From JBAZMA01 sp041649995 (GTDB taxonomy: Bacteria > Omnitrophota > Gorgyraeia > Velamenicoccales > Velamenicoccaceae): a DNA stretch of 64,000 nt. The DNA lies in the NCBI GenBank assembly GCA_041649995.1, contig JBAZMA010000011.1, positions 1-64,000 of the forward strand. Reading direction: 5' to 3'. Below, in pieces: positions 39,962 through 48,469 of this stretch. The notes below the pieces were generated by a model. It made no database searches. It was not told the DNA's origin and was given only the letters and a program-made list of their open reading frames with translations. Within the stretch, counting starts at the first letter, position 1. The number at the start of each line of letters is the position of its first letter. The position numbers were made by a program, and so were the translations under genes.

Positions 39962-41242
39962 TTAAAAACTAAGCCGGGCCCGGAAATAAATGTTCTTATT
40001 TTTTTTCATTTGTCCGAATTCCGTCCAGTCGTCCTCGCCCCAGGGCAGGTTCGCGCCGGCCACAAGCTTCCAGCGGTCTGAAAGATCATAGGAAACGGAC
40101 AATCTCAGGTAACCGTCGTGGTCCGACGGAGAATAGAAGTTAAAAAGAGAGACAGCCACGGTCTGTCCCTTAAAAAGCTTGGTCAGGCGCTGGGTCAGGA
40201 GATGGCGGTGCTCATCCCAGAGGAAATCCCCCGGCTGAAGGCTGCGGGCATAAGCCCCGTAATCCAGCTTCTGTTCGTAGTAGTACTGGAATCCGATCTT
40301 CAGGTCGCCCCCGAGGTCTTTTTCATAACCGGCCATGAGTTTGACCATGGAATTCTCGATGAGACGGTTATCTCCATGCGGATCTTCCGGAGAACGGACA
40401 TACGCCCCTTCCACGCTGGCCACACCGCCTCCAAAGGGACCGCGCAGACTGGCGCCGAAAACATCCTGTCTTTCATAATAAAGCTGGCGCAAGGCTTCAT
40501 TCTTGTAACTGCGCGCGATTTTGTCGAAACCCCTGAAAACATAAAGCGCGGCTTCCGTGCTCGCGAAATTCCTGTAAATCCTGCCCGCGTATTCCAGATT
40601 TTCCGCCTGCCGGGAGGGCTCAAGAAGCACGCGGTCGACCGTCCTTCCGGCGATTTGCCCTTGGAAAGGATCGAAAAAAGACAATCGGTCGCCTTCCGGC
40701 ATATCGTTAGGGGCAAAACGCGAAATCACGATATCGACATTAGCCGGCTGCGGATAAAAGGACAATCGGAGGGCATCCGAAGGCTTCTTGAGATATTCGT
40801 CGTCCCTGCCGATATAAAAAGAAACATAATCCTTGGGAAAAACGTCATTGATAAACAGGTAGTCCCCGGTTCCCCATGTCAGGACTTGCCGGCCGACTTT
40901 CATGTCAAGGAAGGGCTCAGGATTCAGGTTCAGGAAGGCCTCCCGCAGTTCAAAATCCGTTTTTTCTCCGAAATATTCATCCAGGGTAAAATCCCCCTTC
41001 CACTGGAAAAAACCCTGCCATCGCGAAAGCGGGCCCTGGGAAAAAACATAGGAGCTCTTCAGCTGAAGCCTTTGTTCCAGCATATTATAAGTCTTGCGCT
41101 TGGTGAGCTTGTCGTCGTTCAACCGCAGGCCAAAGGCCTGTTCGGCAAACCCGTGCAAACCCGTCCATTCGGCGCGCCCGGGTTTTGCAAACAGGAGCGC
41201 CGCCGCCAACAACGCGAAAAAGAAAACACCTGACTTTTTCAT
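39962..41242 (-). CDS. Outer-membrane beta-barrel protein of the RND exporter operon (DUF1302-like)
   Basis: 426 aa from ATG 41242, which overlaps the upstream stop (ATGA) and has AAGGAAGGG two bases before it. Signal peptide MKKSGVFFFALLAAALLFAK, cleavage GRAE. The mature protein alternates strands and turns (LRLSVSYDLSDRWKLVAGAN) and ends in Phe (YFRARLSF), the signal for outer-membrane barrel insertion. VGRQVLTWGTGDYLFINDVF resembles the DUF1302/alginate-export porin group. Works with the RND/MMPL pump and LolA-like protein encoded upstream. Confidence 0.78.
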   Translation of the reverse strand: MKKSGVFFFALLAAALLFAKPGRAEWTGLHGFAEQAFGLRLNDDKLTKRKTYNMLEQRLQLKSSYVFSQGPLSRWQGFFQWKGDFTLDEYFGEKTDFELREAFLNLNPEPFLDMKVGRQVLTWGTGDYLFINDVFPKDYVSFYIGRDDEYLKKPSDALRLSFYPQPANVDIVISRFAPNDMPEGDRLSFFDPFQGQIAGRTVDRVLLEPSRQAENLEYAGRIYRNFASTEAALYVFRGFDKIARSYKNEALRQLYYERQDVFGASLRGPFGGGVASVEGAYVRSPEDPHGDNRLIENSMVKLMAGYEKDLGGDLKIGFQYYYEQKLDYGAYARSLQPGDFLWDEHRHLLTQRLTKLFKGQTVAVSLFNFYSPSDHDGYLRLSVSYDLSDRWKLVAGANLPWGEDDWTEFGQMKKNKNIYFRARLSF

Positions 41243-42027
41243 GGCCCTTCCTTGATCCATTGCCTGGGAGGATTCCTGAGATACCGTTCCGTGAAGATAT
41301 CGGCTTTCAGCCCGATGTCATAAACAACATCTTTGAAATCAGCGATCGTGGAGGACCCGGAGTTGCGGTCTGTGGCCTTCATCTTGACGATCGTCTTATG
41401 GCCCTGGATATCCTCAACCTCAAGGACTTCAATAAGCCTGTAGGCTTTGCCTGAGGCATCATAGTACTCCGCCTTCATCGGGATAAAGGTATTCTTGTCC
41501 ACCCACACCTTGTAGGAGGCGAACTCGACCTGGCCGGCGTCCTTGGGGGTATTCTTGAGCACGTGGAAATCCCCTTCGGCTTCCAAAAGCTCATGATGGT
41601 CGCGGTCCGGGCTGCGGCCTGAGATGTCCTCATAGGTAAAGGTCGTCCCGACAAAACTGGAACGCTTGTCCGAGGCGGCGACACGGCGGATGAGGTCCAG
41701 GGCCGGAAGATACAGCCATCGGTCATCGTCTTTTCCCGCGTGTTTCCAGACGACATAGGCCGTGCCTTTCACGTCGCTGGGCTTATGGAAATACACATAA
41801 TACTTCTGTTCTCCGTTATCCTGAATGTCATAACGAAGGATCGTCATATCGCGCCTGCGGGTGCGTCCGCGGGCATCTGTCACAACCAGGGAAACGCCGG
41901 ATTTTCCGTCCTTGCCCTGATAATAGGCCATCTCGCTGGCTTTCAGCGCCAGTTCGTCAGCCGTCTGCCCCAGCGCGGGCATGGCAGCAGCCAGGAATAA
42001 GGCCATGGCGGTCAATATTTTTTTCAT
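41239..42027 (-). CDS. LolA-like outer-membrane lipoprotein-sorting protein
   Basis: 262 aa. Signal peptide MKKILTAMALFLAAAMPALG, then a LolA/LolB-type open beta-barrel: ILRYDIQDNGEQKYYVYFHK, VVWKHAGKDDDRWLYLPALD, FVGTTFTYEDISGRSPD, YKVWVDKNTFIPMKAEYYD. These proteins accompany MMPL-type RND transporters and probably carry a lipid-like substrate across the periplasm. AAGGAGG lies 6 bases before the ATG. Confidence 0.88.
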   Translation of the reverse strand: MKKILTAMALFLAAAMPALGQTADELALKASEMAYYQGKDGKSGVSLVVTDARGRTRRRDMTILRYDIQDNGEQKYYVYFHKPSDVKGTAYVVWKHAGKDDDRWLYLPALDLIRRVAASDKRSSFVGTTFTYEDISGRSPDRDHHELLEAEGDFHVLKNTPKDAGQVEFASYKVWVDKNTFIPMKAEYYDASGKAYRLIEVLEVEDIQGHKTIVKMKATDRNSGSSTIADFKDVVYDIGLKADIFTERYLRNPPRQWIKEGP

Positions 42028-42042
42028 GATGGGCCTCCTTGT

Positions 42043-44562
42043 TTATTTGTTCTTCTTAAAACACGCGCGTGTTTTGGACGTAAAGAAACAAACCAAAGAC
42101 AAAGCAACAACGGCCGCGATCGCGCCCAGGGACGCCTGATTCCAGGCCGCCCCCAGATAGGCTTTGAGGACATAAGCCACCCCCGCGGCGACAACCAAAG
42201 ACATCAGAAAGCACTGCGGACAGGACCTCAGAAAGGCGGCGCTGGGTTTGTAAAAAATGATGCCCGGATGCGCGGAAATGATCGCCGGAAGGATCAAAAG
42301 CGTCCCGATACTGGCAAATAGCATGATCGCGAACATAAAAAATCCGACGGTGTTATAGGGCACCAGGGGAGAAACGAACAGCGGCAGAAACCCGACGGAA
42401 ACAACCAGGGCGTTACGCAGAATGGCCCGGCAGGGGCCCAAAAACAACTCCTGGGCGGTCTGGGGCCAGCTCCCTTTGACCTGATAGATCGCCTTGGCGC
42501 GTTCGATAAAATGGATCGCGAAATCGATGGCCAGGCCCAGGGTGAGCGCCGAAAGCACGGCGACCGGCATGTCATATTCCTTGCCGACAAACCCCAGCAT
42601 GCCATAAATGAAGAGGACTGTCACCGTCATGGGGACCATGGCAACAAGCCCCGCGACCACCGATCGCAGCAAGATAACCATCATGACCAGCACGATGAGA
42701 AAACTCCCGATGAAATTCCAGAGCATCCCCACCACCATTTTGTCCTGCCAGACCATGTTGATGTAGGTCAAACCGGACCAGTTGTGGGAAATGTCAAACG
42801 GCGCCGGGTTCTGCCTCAAAAACTCCTCAGTGTCGCGCACAACGCGGGCCATAGCCTGGTTATCTCCGGATCTCAGCTGAAGCCAAAGGTTCAGCTTGGA
42901 GTAATCCGGGGTCACGAAGTGGAAAAGGTCGTCCGGCTTGTGGGAATTCTCGAAGGACATCAGCGATTGAGCGACGGCCTCCCTGGACGGAGGAATGACC
43001 CGGTAGGCTTCCTGCGCGCCCATCAACTCAAAATAGACTTTTCTGGCCACGTCCGCCAAAGAGGTCGATTTTCCCACGACCCCTTTTGTCTCCAGGTGGC
43101 GCTGGAGCTTCTCCATATAAGACAACATGGCAGGTTCTTTAAACACCTCAGCCTCTTTGTCCTTCTGAAGGCTTTCAAAAACAAGATAGACGCTGTAAGT
43201 GCCTCCGAAATGCCTGTTCAAGACCTTGTCGGCAACGCGGATCGGATGGCGGCTGCTGAACCATTTTGTCGGATTGTCGTTGATCCGGATCCTTGAGATG
43301 CCGTAAAGGGAAAGCCCGGTGACAACAAGCGTGCCGGCCAGGATGAACGGCCATCGCTTAAGCGTAAAACGGCCCACGGCCGTCAAAATCTTAGACAAGC
43401 GCCCTCCCTGCATCTCTTCGTGGCTCATCCCGAAATCTTTGAACCTTTCCTCTTTGATCAGGGCCACGTAAGCGGGGATGAACATGACGGTCGCGACCCA
43501 GGCGATGCCCACGCCCAGCGCCACGAAAATCCCGAAAACCTGAATCGGGGGAATGGGCGCGAAAGAAAGCGAAAAGAAACCGGCCATGGTGGTAATAGAG
43601 GTAAAAAGATTGGGGAGGAAAAGGGTTTTGAGCACATGAGCAATGGCCTTGTTCTTGTCCTTGACGCCCGCGTAATGCTCAAAAAAATCGCTCAAAACGT
43701 GGATGGAATCCAGGACGCAGATGGGAATCAAAAAGATCGGGATCATGGAGCTCATGATATGGATGGGAAAACCCAGGCCCACCAGAAGCCCCATCGTCAG
43801 GATAACGACATCCACGGCCATCAGGATCGGCACCAGGACCAGCCGGGGATGTTTGAAAAACCAGAGCATCAAGAAAAAGATGACCAGGATGGCCAGAGGC
43901 GCGGAAACCCCCATTTGAACGAACATTTCCCTGCCGAAGGCGTCTTCTGCCAGCGGCAACCCGGTCAGGTAATACTGTTCTTCTCCTTTGAATCCTTTGA
44001 GGATAGCCCTGATATCCCGGGCCACTCTGTAGCTGATGTTTTTTTCGCGGATAGGGACATAGATGGCCAGGGCCCGCGCGTCTTCGGAAATCAGGGTATT
44101 GTAGAAGAGCGGATTCGCCATGGCCCTGTCTTTGATGCGCAGGGCGTCCTCGTCGCTGTAAGGCGGCGCGCCCATGAGCCACTGGAACACGACTTCTCCC
44201 AGGGCTCCCTGCTGGATGTCGTCCTTATTCGCCAAGCTCATCATTTCATAGGCGATGACGCCGTCGATATTTTTTACGGCCTGCGTGAGGCGATAGACGG
44301 TCTCCAGCGTCTGAGGGGTAAAAACGCCCCTGGGATCCTTCTCATTGACGACGCCCAGGACGATATAATCATAAAGAGCGAATTCTTCCTTGACCTCCCT
44401 GTGGAACACGCGCACAAACTCATCCTCAGGCAGCATGTTCTCCGGGTCTGTGTCGATCTTGACCCTTAAGAACTGAAAAACGGCAACCAGCGTCAGAAAT
44501 CCGGCCAGCGCGAAGACCATTTTTGGCCTGCGCAGGGAAAAGTTGAGCATTTTATCAAACAC
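42043..44562 (-). CDS. RND superfamily (MMPL-type) exporter
   Basis: 839 aa; GTG start at 44562 with AAGGAGG 5 bases upstream. About 12 membrane helices in two halves, each with a large periplasmic loop (the first opening VKIDTDPENMLPEDEFVRVF). Sterol-sensing-type helix clusters: ILVIFFLMLWFFKHPRLVLV and FLIVLVMMVILLRSVVAGLV, with VLSALTLGLAIDFAIHFIER in the second half. It belongs to the COG1033/HpnN-like group that moves lipids or hopanoids rather than drugs. The C-terminus adds two extra hydrophobic helices (VVAAGVAYVLKAYLGAAW) with a Cys pair (CPQC) before them. Confidence 0.92.
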   Translation of the reverse strand: MFDKMLNFSLRRPKMVFALAGFLTLVAVFQFLRVKIDTDPENMLPEDEFVRVFHREVKEEFALYDYIVLGVVNEKDPRGVFTPQTLETVYRLTQAVKNIDGVIAYEMMSLANKDDIQQGALGEVVFQWLMGAPPYSDEDALRIKDRAMANPLFYNTLISEDARALAIYVPIREKNISYRVARDIRAILKGFKGEEQYYLTGLPLAEDAFGREMFVQMGVSAPLAILVIFFLMLWFFKHPRLVLVPILMAVDVVILTMGLLVGLGFPIHIMSSMIPIFLIPICVLDSIHVLSDFFEHYAGVKDKNKAIAHVLKTLFLPNLFTSITTMAGFFSLSFAPIPPIQVFGIFVALGVGIAWVATVMFIPAYVALIKEERFKDFGMSHEEMQGGRLSKILTAVGRFTLKRWPFILAGTLVVTGLSLYGISRIRINDNPTKWFSSRHPIRVADKVLNRHFGGTYSVYLVFESLQKDKEAEVFKEPAMLSYMEKLQRHLETKGVVGKSTSLADVARKVYFELMGAQEAYRVIPPSREAVAQSLMSFENSHKPDDLFHFVTPDYSKLNLWLQLRSGDNQAMARVVRDTEEFLRQNPAPFDISHNWSGLTYINMVWQDKMVVGMLWNFIGSFLIVLVMMVILLRSVVAGLVAMVPMTVTVLFIYGMLGFVGKEYDMPVAVLSALTLGLAIDFAIHFIERAKAIYQVKGSWPQTAQELFLGPCRAILRNALVVSVGFLPLFVSPLVPYNTVGFFMFAIMLFASIGTLLILPAIISAHPGIIFYKPSAAFLRSCPQCFLMSLVVAAGVAYVLKAYLGAAWNQASLGAIAAVVALSLVCFFTSKTRACFKKNK

Positions 44563-44586
44563 GGGGGCCTCCTTAAAAAATCCGTT

Positions 44587-44859
44587 TTATGGCTGGTTTT
44601 CCAGGGCCGAAAGCAGGGCCCTGATCCTGGGGTCCGCGACGCGGTAACAGATTTTAACGCCTTCTTTTCTGACCTGGAGGATGCCCTGGTTCTTCAGGAT
44701 CCCCAGGTGCTGGGAAACCGTGGATTGGGGAAGGCCCAGCTCCCGGACCATCCTGTTGACGTTGCATTCGTTCTTTTTCAGAAGCCCTTCGACGATCCTG
44801 AGCCGGACCGGATGGCCCAGGGCCTTAAAAATATCGCTCTTTTGGACACGGGATCGCAT
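44587..44859 (-). CDS. ArsR-family transcriptional repressor
   Basis: 90 aa winged helix: IFKALGHPVRLRIVEGLLKK, LGLPQSTVSQHLGILKNQGI, VRKEGVKICYRVAD. It has two Cys (NECNV and VKICY), so thiol or metal sensing is possible. AGGAGG precedes the ATG. It is the first gene of the RND exporter operon, and a 24-base perfect palindrome covers its promoter, so autoregulation of the whole operon is likely. Confidence 0.92.
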   Translation of the reverse strand: MRSRVQKSDIFKALGHPVRLRIVEGLLKKNECNVNRMVRELGLPQSTVSQHLGILKNQGILQVRKEGVKICYRVADPRIRALLSALENQP

Positions 44860-44870
44860 GAGATCCTCCT

Positions 44871-44894
44871 TTATATCGTAATATTACGATATAA
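44871..44894. promoter_or_regulatory. ArsR operator, perfect 24-base palindrome
   Basis: Half site TTATATCGTAAT followed directly by its exact reverse complement. It spans the -10 box and starts 12 bases upstream of the arsR ATG, an ideal place for repression. Confidence 0.85.
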
Positions 44895-44909
44895 CGATTG
44901 ATTTGTCAA
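44881..44909 (-). promoter_or_regulatory. Promoter of the arsR-RND operon
   Basis: TTGACA (44909-44904), 17-base spacer, TAATAT (44886-44881) on the minus strand. The -10 lies at the centre of the palindrome 44871-44894. Confidence 0.85.
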
Positions 44910-45021
44910 GCCTTCTATAAAAAAGTTTTTTGAACGAGCGCGCTTACGCGATGTTTTTTTAAGAACGGATGTCAGGCGATCTTTCTCAGGAGAAAGCGGA
45001 TTGAAGCGGATGGGCCGAAAC

Positions 45022-45051
45022 AAAAAAGGCCTTCGGATATCGAAGGCCTTT
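45022..45051 (-). terminator. Intrinsic terminator after the 35-codon gene
   Basis: Stem AAAGGCCTTCG / CGAAGGCCTTT around a 5-base loop. The minus strand continues with a run of T, and the plus strand has a shorter one. Confidence 0.85.
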
Positions 45052-45089
45052 CCCGTGTCTTTGGCGTAAAGCGGACTTACTAAAATTCC

Positions 45090-45197
45090 TTAACCCTTTT
45101 TTGAATATTCGATAAAACTCTTATTAAGCCTTCTCAAGCTGATGGAAATATCAAAGAGCATTGCCAGCAAAAACAGCCCCAATCCGATCATCATCAT
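45090..45197 (-). CDS. 35-aa single-helix membrane miniprotein
   Basis: ATG at 45197 follows GAGGGGGGA. The frame encodes MMMIGLGLFLLAMLFDISIS then LRRLNKSFIEYSKKG: one hydrophobic helix with a basic cytoplasmic tail (positive-inside). It has its own promoter (45252-45280), ribosome site and terminator (45022-45051), which together make a complete transcription unit. The second or third ATG could also be the start. No family recognised; it could be a regulator or subunit of a membrane complex, or a type I toxin-like peptide. Confidence 0.6.
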   Translation of the reverse strand: MMMIGLGLFLLAMLFDISISLRRLNKSFIEYSKKG

Positions 45198-45251
45198 TCC
45201 CCCCTCATTTGTCCTTGGCCCGCTACATTCTTACCCTTAAAGGCAAGTCCC

Positions 45252-45280
45252 ATTTTACTCTAAATAAAAACCTGAAACAA
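45252..45280 (-). promoter_or_regulatory. Promoter of the 35-codon gene
   Basis: TTGTTT (45280-45275), 17-base spacer, TAAAAT (45257-45252); transcription would start about 48 bases before the ATG. Confidence 0.6.
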
Positions 45281-45306
45281 GCGTTTAATGTATTCACGGG
45301 GGGCCC

Positions 45307-47493
45307 TTAAGAAGCCCTCGGCCTCAACAAGGCCGAGAAGACATAGAACAGGACAGCCACGAACAAGAGGTTGTTAAAACCGAGCATCAACGATAGGTTT
45401 TCGCTCAGTCCGCCCAAAATGACCCCGGCGATATTATAGCCCATATCCACATCCGGATGATCGCTCTCCCGGAAAGCCGCGGCGAAGATGACGCCCGCGA
45501 AAAATACCGGGATAAAAACAACGGCGCAGGAGAAAAGAGGCCGGATGATATCCGGCAGGGCCAGGAAATAACTCATGGGGACAAACGCGTTGACCAAAAG
45601 CGAAAGGAGCAGGCCGGCGTAAAAAGGCCGGAGATCGCGCGGCTGAAGGCGCAGCACGAAAAGATTGGCCAGCAGGATCATGACAAGGATGGAAAAAAAG
45701 ATAAACGAATTCACCACCCATGTCGAGCCGAAAAGCAGGGCCATGTGGACGACGCTTTTGGTTTCCAGGAGCATGAAACCCGCGCCCAAAAAGAACATCT
45801 GCCACCGGGGACGCGTGAATTTGACGGGCGAAAACAGAAACAGGATGGCCAGCGACACAAAAGCCACCACAAGCGCCCCTTGGCCCGTGGGTTTAAAAGG
45901 AATCGTCTTGTCCCTCAAATACAAGAACGGCCAGGCGTCCGAAGGCAGGAAATTGAGGCCTTCTGTTTCCATCTCCGCAGGCCTGACCTGAACCCAATCG
46001 TCATCCGGGAAAGGAGGCTGCGGCCCGAAGGCCCTGACGGATTCATTTTTGACAGGGGCCCGATTGGCCCAAAAAGACCCCTGCCCGCCGAACATGTCCC
46101 GAATCTGCTCAAGCCGGGGGTTGTCGGGCCCGTTCCCGGCGATAACCATGGTGTAGAAAGGGATATAGCTGGAGAGGTCGATTTTCTCCATAAAGGGCAC
46201 GGAGACGACAAGGGGCTCGGAACCCAGGGCCTCAGCTGCCATTTTGACAAGACGGCCGACGATCCAGCCCTGGCGGTAGTGATTATAAAGGACCAGGACA
46301 CCGTCCGGGGCCAGACTTTTTTTGATATCCTCGAATGCCTCTTTCGTAAAAAGAAAACTTTCCAGACGCAAATTCGAATAGCCTGAATGGAGGACGACGG
46401 AATCGACGAGCGCGTAAAGGATCAGGTCGTAGGCGCCGGCCGGGCTCTCATGGAGAAATTTCCGGCCGTCCTGCAGGTGCGCTCTGACACGGGGATCGCT
46501 GTAAGGCCGGTCCGGATGATCAGCCCGGCCGATGGAGAGAATGGCGGGGTCGATTTCGACGGCGTCGATCCGCGAATCCGTGTCGGCGTACTTCAAGGCC
46601 GCGGCGACATCATTGCCGCTGCCCGAGCCGATCACCAGGATTTTTTTGAAAGGTTCCACCTGGGCGTCCCGGCTCAATAGATGCGGCAGGGCGTATAACA
46701 ACCCGTACTCTTGCGCCACAGCAACCATGTTCTGATGCCACTGATTGTTTGCCGAAATTATGCCTTCGTCGCGGCCGTAGAGGATCTTATAGTAAGGAGA
46801 CCAGATTTCTTTGGAGTTCCTGGAATGGACGAAAACGCCCGCTGAAACGGCGCATATGCAGACCGCGGCGGCCAGGATTTGGATCGGTGCCTTGCGTTTC
46901 AAAAAATAAAAAAAGACGGCCAAAGACACCGCGAACCACACAAAGGCCGGGATCCACAGCCATGAAAAAACGGAAAAAACAACGATACCCGCCAGGCTGC
47001 CGGCGACATTGGCGGTATAGGCCTTCACCCTGTCGGGGATTGCCGCGAAGGCCCTGCCCATGACCTGGCCAAGGCCCACAAACATCAGGGAAATCAACGT
47101 AAAGAATACGCCGTTGATGACCCACAGAGGCACGGCAAAAGCGGCCGGATCAGGCAGCCTCCACTCTGTGCCGAAATAAATAAACTGCCCTGACAGCTGC
47201 CCCCCGACGTCAACGGCCAGGCGGCTGAATTTCAAATAAGCCAGGAGAACCAAAGTCGCCAGGACGCTTGAGAGCGCGGCGAGCGGAATGACCATCTGGA
47301 TATAATCCTTCTTTCTGGAGGCCGCGAAACACCCCACGCTCATGCCCAGAAAACACGCCATAAGGACGATGTTCGTAAAATAGGTCAGGAAAATAACCTT
47401 GGCCCCGAACCAGCGGATACAGGCGAGCTCGAAAAAAAGAATGATAAAGCTGATGAGAAAGAGATCCTGATACGGCCTGCCCGGTTTTTTCAT
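45307..47493 (-). CDS. Membrane-embedded spermidine-synthase-like protein
   Basis: 728 aa from ATG 47493, with GGAGGGG 2 bases upstream. N-terminal block of about seven membrane helices (FLISFIILFFELACIRWFGA), a central Rossmann methyltransferase/aminopropyltransferase fold at about 250-470 (ILVIGSGSGNDVAAALKYAD, IDAVEIDPAILSIG, YDLILYALVDS, APDGVLVLYNH), then a C-terminal membrane block of about seven helices. The fusion of a SpeE-like domain with membrane helices is a known but uncharacterised family. Motif I GSGSGND replaces the usual GGGDG, so true spermidine synthase activity is doubtful. The N-terminal FELACIRWFGA is typical of the family. Confidence 0.85.
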   Translation of the reverse strand: MKKPGRPYQDLFLISFIILFFELACIRWFGAKVIFLTYFTNIVLMACFLGMSVGCFAASRKKDYIQMVIPLAALSSVLATLVLLAYLKFSRLAVDVGGQLSGQFIYFGTEWRLPDPAAFAVPLWVINGVFFTLISLMFVGLGQVMGRAFAAIPDRVKAYTANVAGSLAGIVVFSVFSWLWIPAFVWFAVSLAVFFYFLKRKAPIQILAAAVCICAVSAGVFVHSRNSKEIWSPYYKILYGRDEGIISANNQWHQNMVAVAQEYGLLYALPHLLSRDAQVEPFKKILVIGSGSGNDVAAALKYADTDSRIDAVEIDPAILSIGRADHPDRPYSDPRVRAHLQDGRKFLHESPAGAYDLILYALVDSVVLHSGYSNLRLESFLFTKEAFEDIKKSLAPDGVLVLYNHYRQGWIVGRLVKMAAEALGSEPLVVSVPFMEKIDLSSYIPFYTMVIAGNGPDNPRLEQIRDMFGGQGSFWANRAPVKNESVRAFGPQPPFPDDDWVQVRPAEMETEGLNFLPSDAWPFLYLRDKTIPFKPTGQGALVVAFVSLAILFLFSPVKFTRPRWQMFFLGAGFMLLETKSVVHMALLFGSTWVVNSFIFFSILVMILLANLFVLRLQPRDLRPFYAGLLLSLLVNAFVPMSYFLALPDIIRPLFSCAVVFIPVFFAGVIFAAAFRESDHPDVDMGYNIAGVILGGLSENLSLMLGFNNLLFVAVLFYVFSALLRPRAS

Positions 47494-47531
47494 CGCCCCT
47501 CCAGGGAGATTCTGTGGATCCAAGACACTGC

Positions 47532-47565
47532 AAAAAAAATAAACCCCGGGAACAGGATCCCGAGG
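47532..47565 (-). terminator. Intrinsic terminator
   Basis: Minus-strand stem CCTCGGGA / TCCCGGGG (one G-T pair), loop of 6, then TTTATTTTTTTT. It lies 39 bases upstream of the spermidine-synthase-like start and closes the candidate small RNA. Confidence 0.75.
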
Positions 47566-47629
47566 CTCAATCAGGCGTGGGCTTATTTTTCCAGCCGCCG
47601 CGTTTGTGTTTGATCGAATGGATTCATCG
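47535..47629 (-). ncRNA. Candidate small RNA or attenuated leader
   Basis: About 95 nt bounded by a near-consensus promoter and an intrinsic terminator, with no conserved coding content apart from a 14-codon frame (MNPFDQTQTRRLEK) whose ATG is only 2 bases from the predicted start and has no ribosome site. A hairpin GGCGGCT / AGCC-CA-CGCC is possible upstream of the terminator. Not 4.5S, 6S or tmRNA by their conserved motifs. It could be a trans-acting RNA or a leader controlling the gene at 47493. Confidence 0.5.
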
Positions 47630-47635
47630 CTTCAG

Positions 47636-47664
47636 ATTATACTTGGCGGCCGGCCGGTAGTCAA
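47636..47664 (-). promoter_or_regulatory. Promoter of the candidate small RNA
   Basis: TTGACT (47664-47659), 17-base spacer, TATAAT (47641-47636) on the minus strand. Confidence 0.75.
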
Positions 47665-47744
47665 AACTTTCCTGGTTCTCTTTTATGCCCCGTCCCTTCT
47701 TGAATTTGCTTCTAAACTAAAAAGTGATCGCCTTGTCGCTTTCT

Positions 47745-48119
47745 TTATTCATGGGAATGACAACCATGCTGGGAGCAGGCATCATGGACAGTAATCTCTT
47801 CCAATTGTTTGCCTTTGAATTGCTGGATAATCTCTCCGACAGTGCCCGGGACGGCGCGAAAAACCTTAATTCCACCCTCATTGAGCTTTTGAACAGCCCT
47901 GCCACCCATACCACCGGTAACGACAACATCAACCTTCCTTCCTGCTAAGGCCCCTATGGGATGGCACATTCCATGCGCGTGATGTTGGTTGGCATTATCA
48001 ATAACCTCAACGGTATCTTTCTCTGTATCGACGATGGTAAAATACGGCGCGCTGCCGAAATGCCCATACACCTGCGCCGTCTTTCCTTCGTTGGTTTCTG
48101 TTGGAATACATACTTTCAT
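47745..48119 (-). CDS. NifX/NifB-type dinitrogenase cofactor-binding family protein
   Basis: 124 aa. MKVCIPTETNEGKTAQVYGH, YFTIVDTEK, NANQHHAHGMCHPIGALAGR and VVVTGGMGGRAVQKLNEGGI are the family's signatures (Fe-Mo cofactor biosynthesis fold, also in 'orange protein' Mo-Cu cluster binders). The C-terminus is rich in His/Cys (HDACSQHGCHSHE) and probably binds metal. AGGAG precedes the ATG by 7 bases. There is no nif cluster nearby, so nitrogen fixation is not implied. Encoded after its likely regulator (DUF134). Confidence 0.9.
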   Translation of the reverse strand: MKVCIPTETNEGKTAQVYGHFGSAPYFTIVDTEKDTVEVIDNANQHHAHGMCHPIGALAGRKVDVVVTGGMGGRAVQKLNEGGIKVFRAVPGTVGEIIQQFKGKQLEEITVHDACSQHGCHSHE

Positions 48120-48134
48120 TTGAATTCTCCTCTC

Positions 48135-48428
48135 TTAGCCTTTTTCGACGACTCCACCTTCTATTCTTAACGCTTTGGCGTTCAAAAGAGCGTCCGCTAT
48201 TTTTTTATGAGCTGAATTTATAATATTGCCGAAGGTCTGCCGCGATACGTTCATTTTCTTTGCCGCGTCTTCCTGATACAGCCCTTCCAAATCCGCCAAC
48301 CTGACAGCCTCCAGCTCATCGAGGGCAAGATTGACCTCTGACAGGCGATCCAAAGGGATACCGCGGGGCTTGAAGTAATTGGCATCCGGCTTACATCTTA
48401 TCCTTCTGCAACGGCATGGCCTGGGCAT
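48135..48428 (-). CDS. DUF134 family DNA-binding protein
   Basis: 97 aa from ATG 48428 (MPRPCRCRRIRCKPDANYFK), with GGGAGG 8 bases upstream. N-terminal Cys-rich motif (C-R-C-x4-C) typical of DUF134/UPF0251, then a sigma-like HTH (LADLEGLYQEDAAKKMNVSR, QTFGNIINSAHKKIADALL). These proteins are nearly always next to NifX/NifB-family genes, as here (15-base gap). A 20-base palindrome upstream is its likely operator. Confidence 0.92.
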   Translation of the reverse strand: MPRPCRCRRIRCKPDANYFKPRGIPLDRLSEVNLALDELEAVRLADLEGLYQEDAAKKMNVSRQTFGNIINSAHKKIADALLNAKALRIEGGVVEKG

Positions 48429-48449
48429 GGCATACACCTCCCTCTCATT

Positions 48450-48469
48450 TTATTGGCATATGCCAATAA
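48450..48469. promoter_or_regulatory. Putative DUF134 operator, perfect 20-base palindrome
   Basis: Half site TTATTGGCAT plus its exact inverse, overlapping the -10 region of the promoter at 48466-48494 and lying 21 bases before the ATG. Confidence 0.75.

Noticed and set aside
45307..47493. True spermidine synthase (speE)
   Set aside because: Membrane-fused architecture and altered nucleotide motif (GSGSGND) make the classical reaction uncertain, so no gene symbol is given.
47597..47629. 14-codon leader peptide (MNPFDQTQTRRLEK) before the terminator
   Set aside because: The ATG is about 2 bases from the predicted transcript start with no ribosome site, and there is no run of one regulatory amino acid. 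Kept only as part of the ncRNA candidate.
47535..47629. SRP 4.5S RNA or 6S RNA
   Set aside because: Lacks the GGAAGCAG-type SRP loop and the 6S open-bubble layout.
47745..48119. Evidence for nitrogen fixation
   Set aside because: NifX/NifB-fold proteins are widespread in non-fixers, and no nifH/D/K genes are present.
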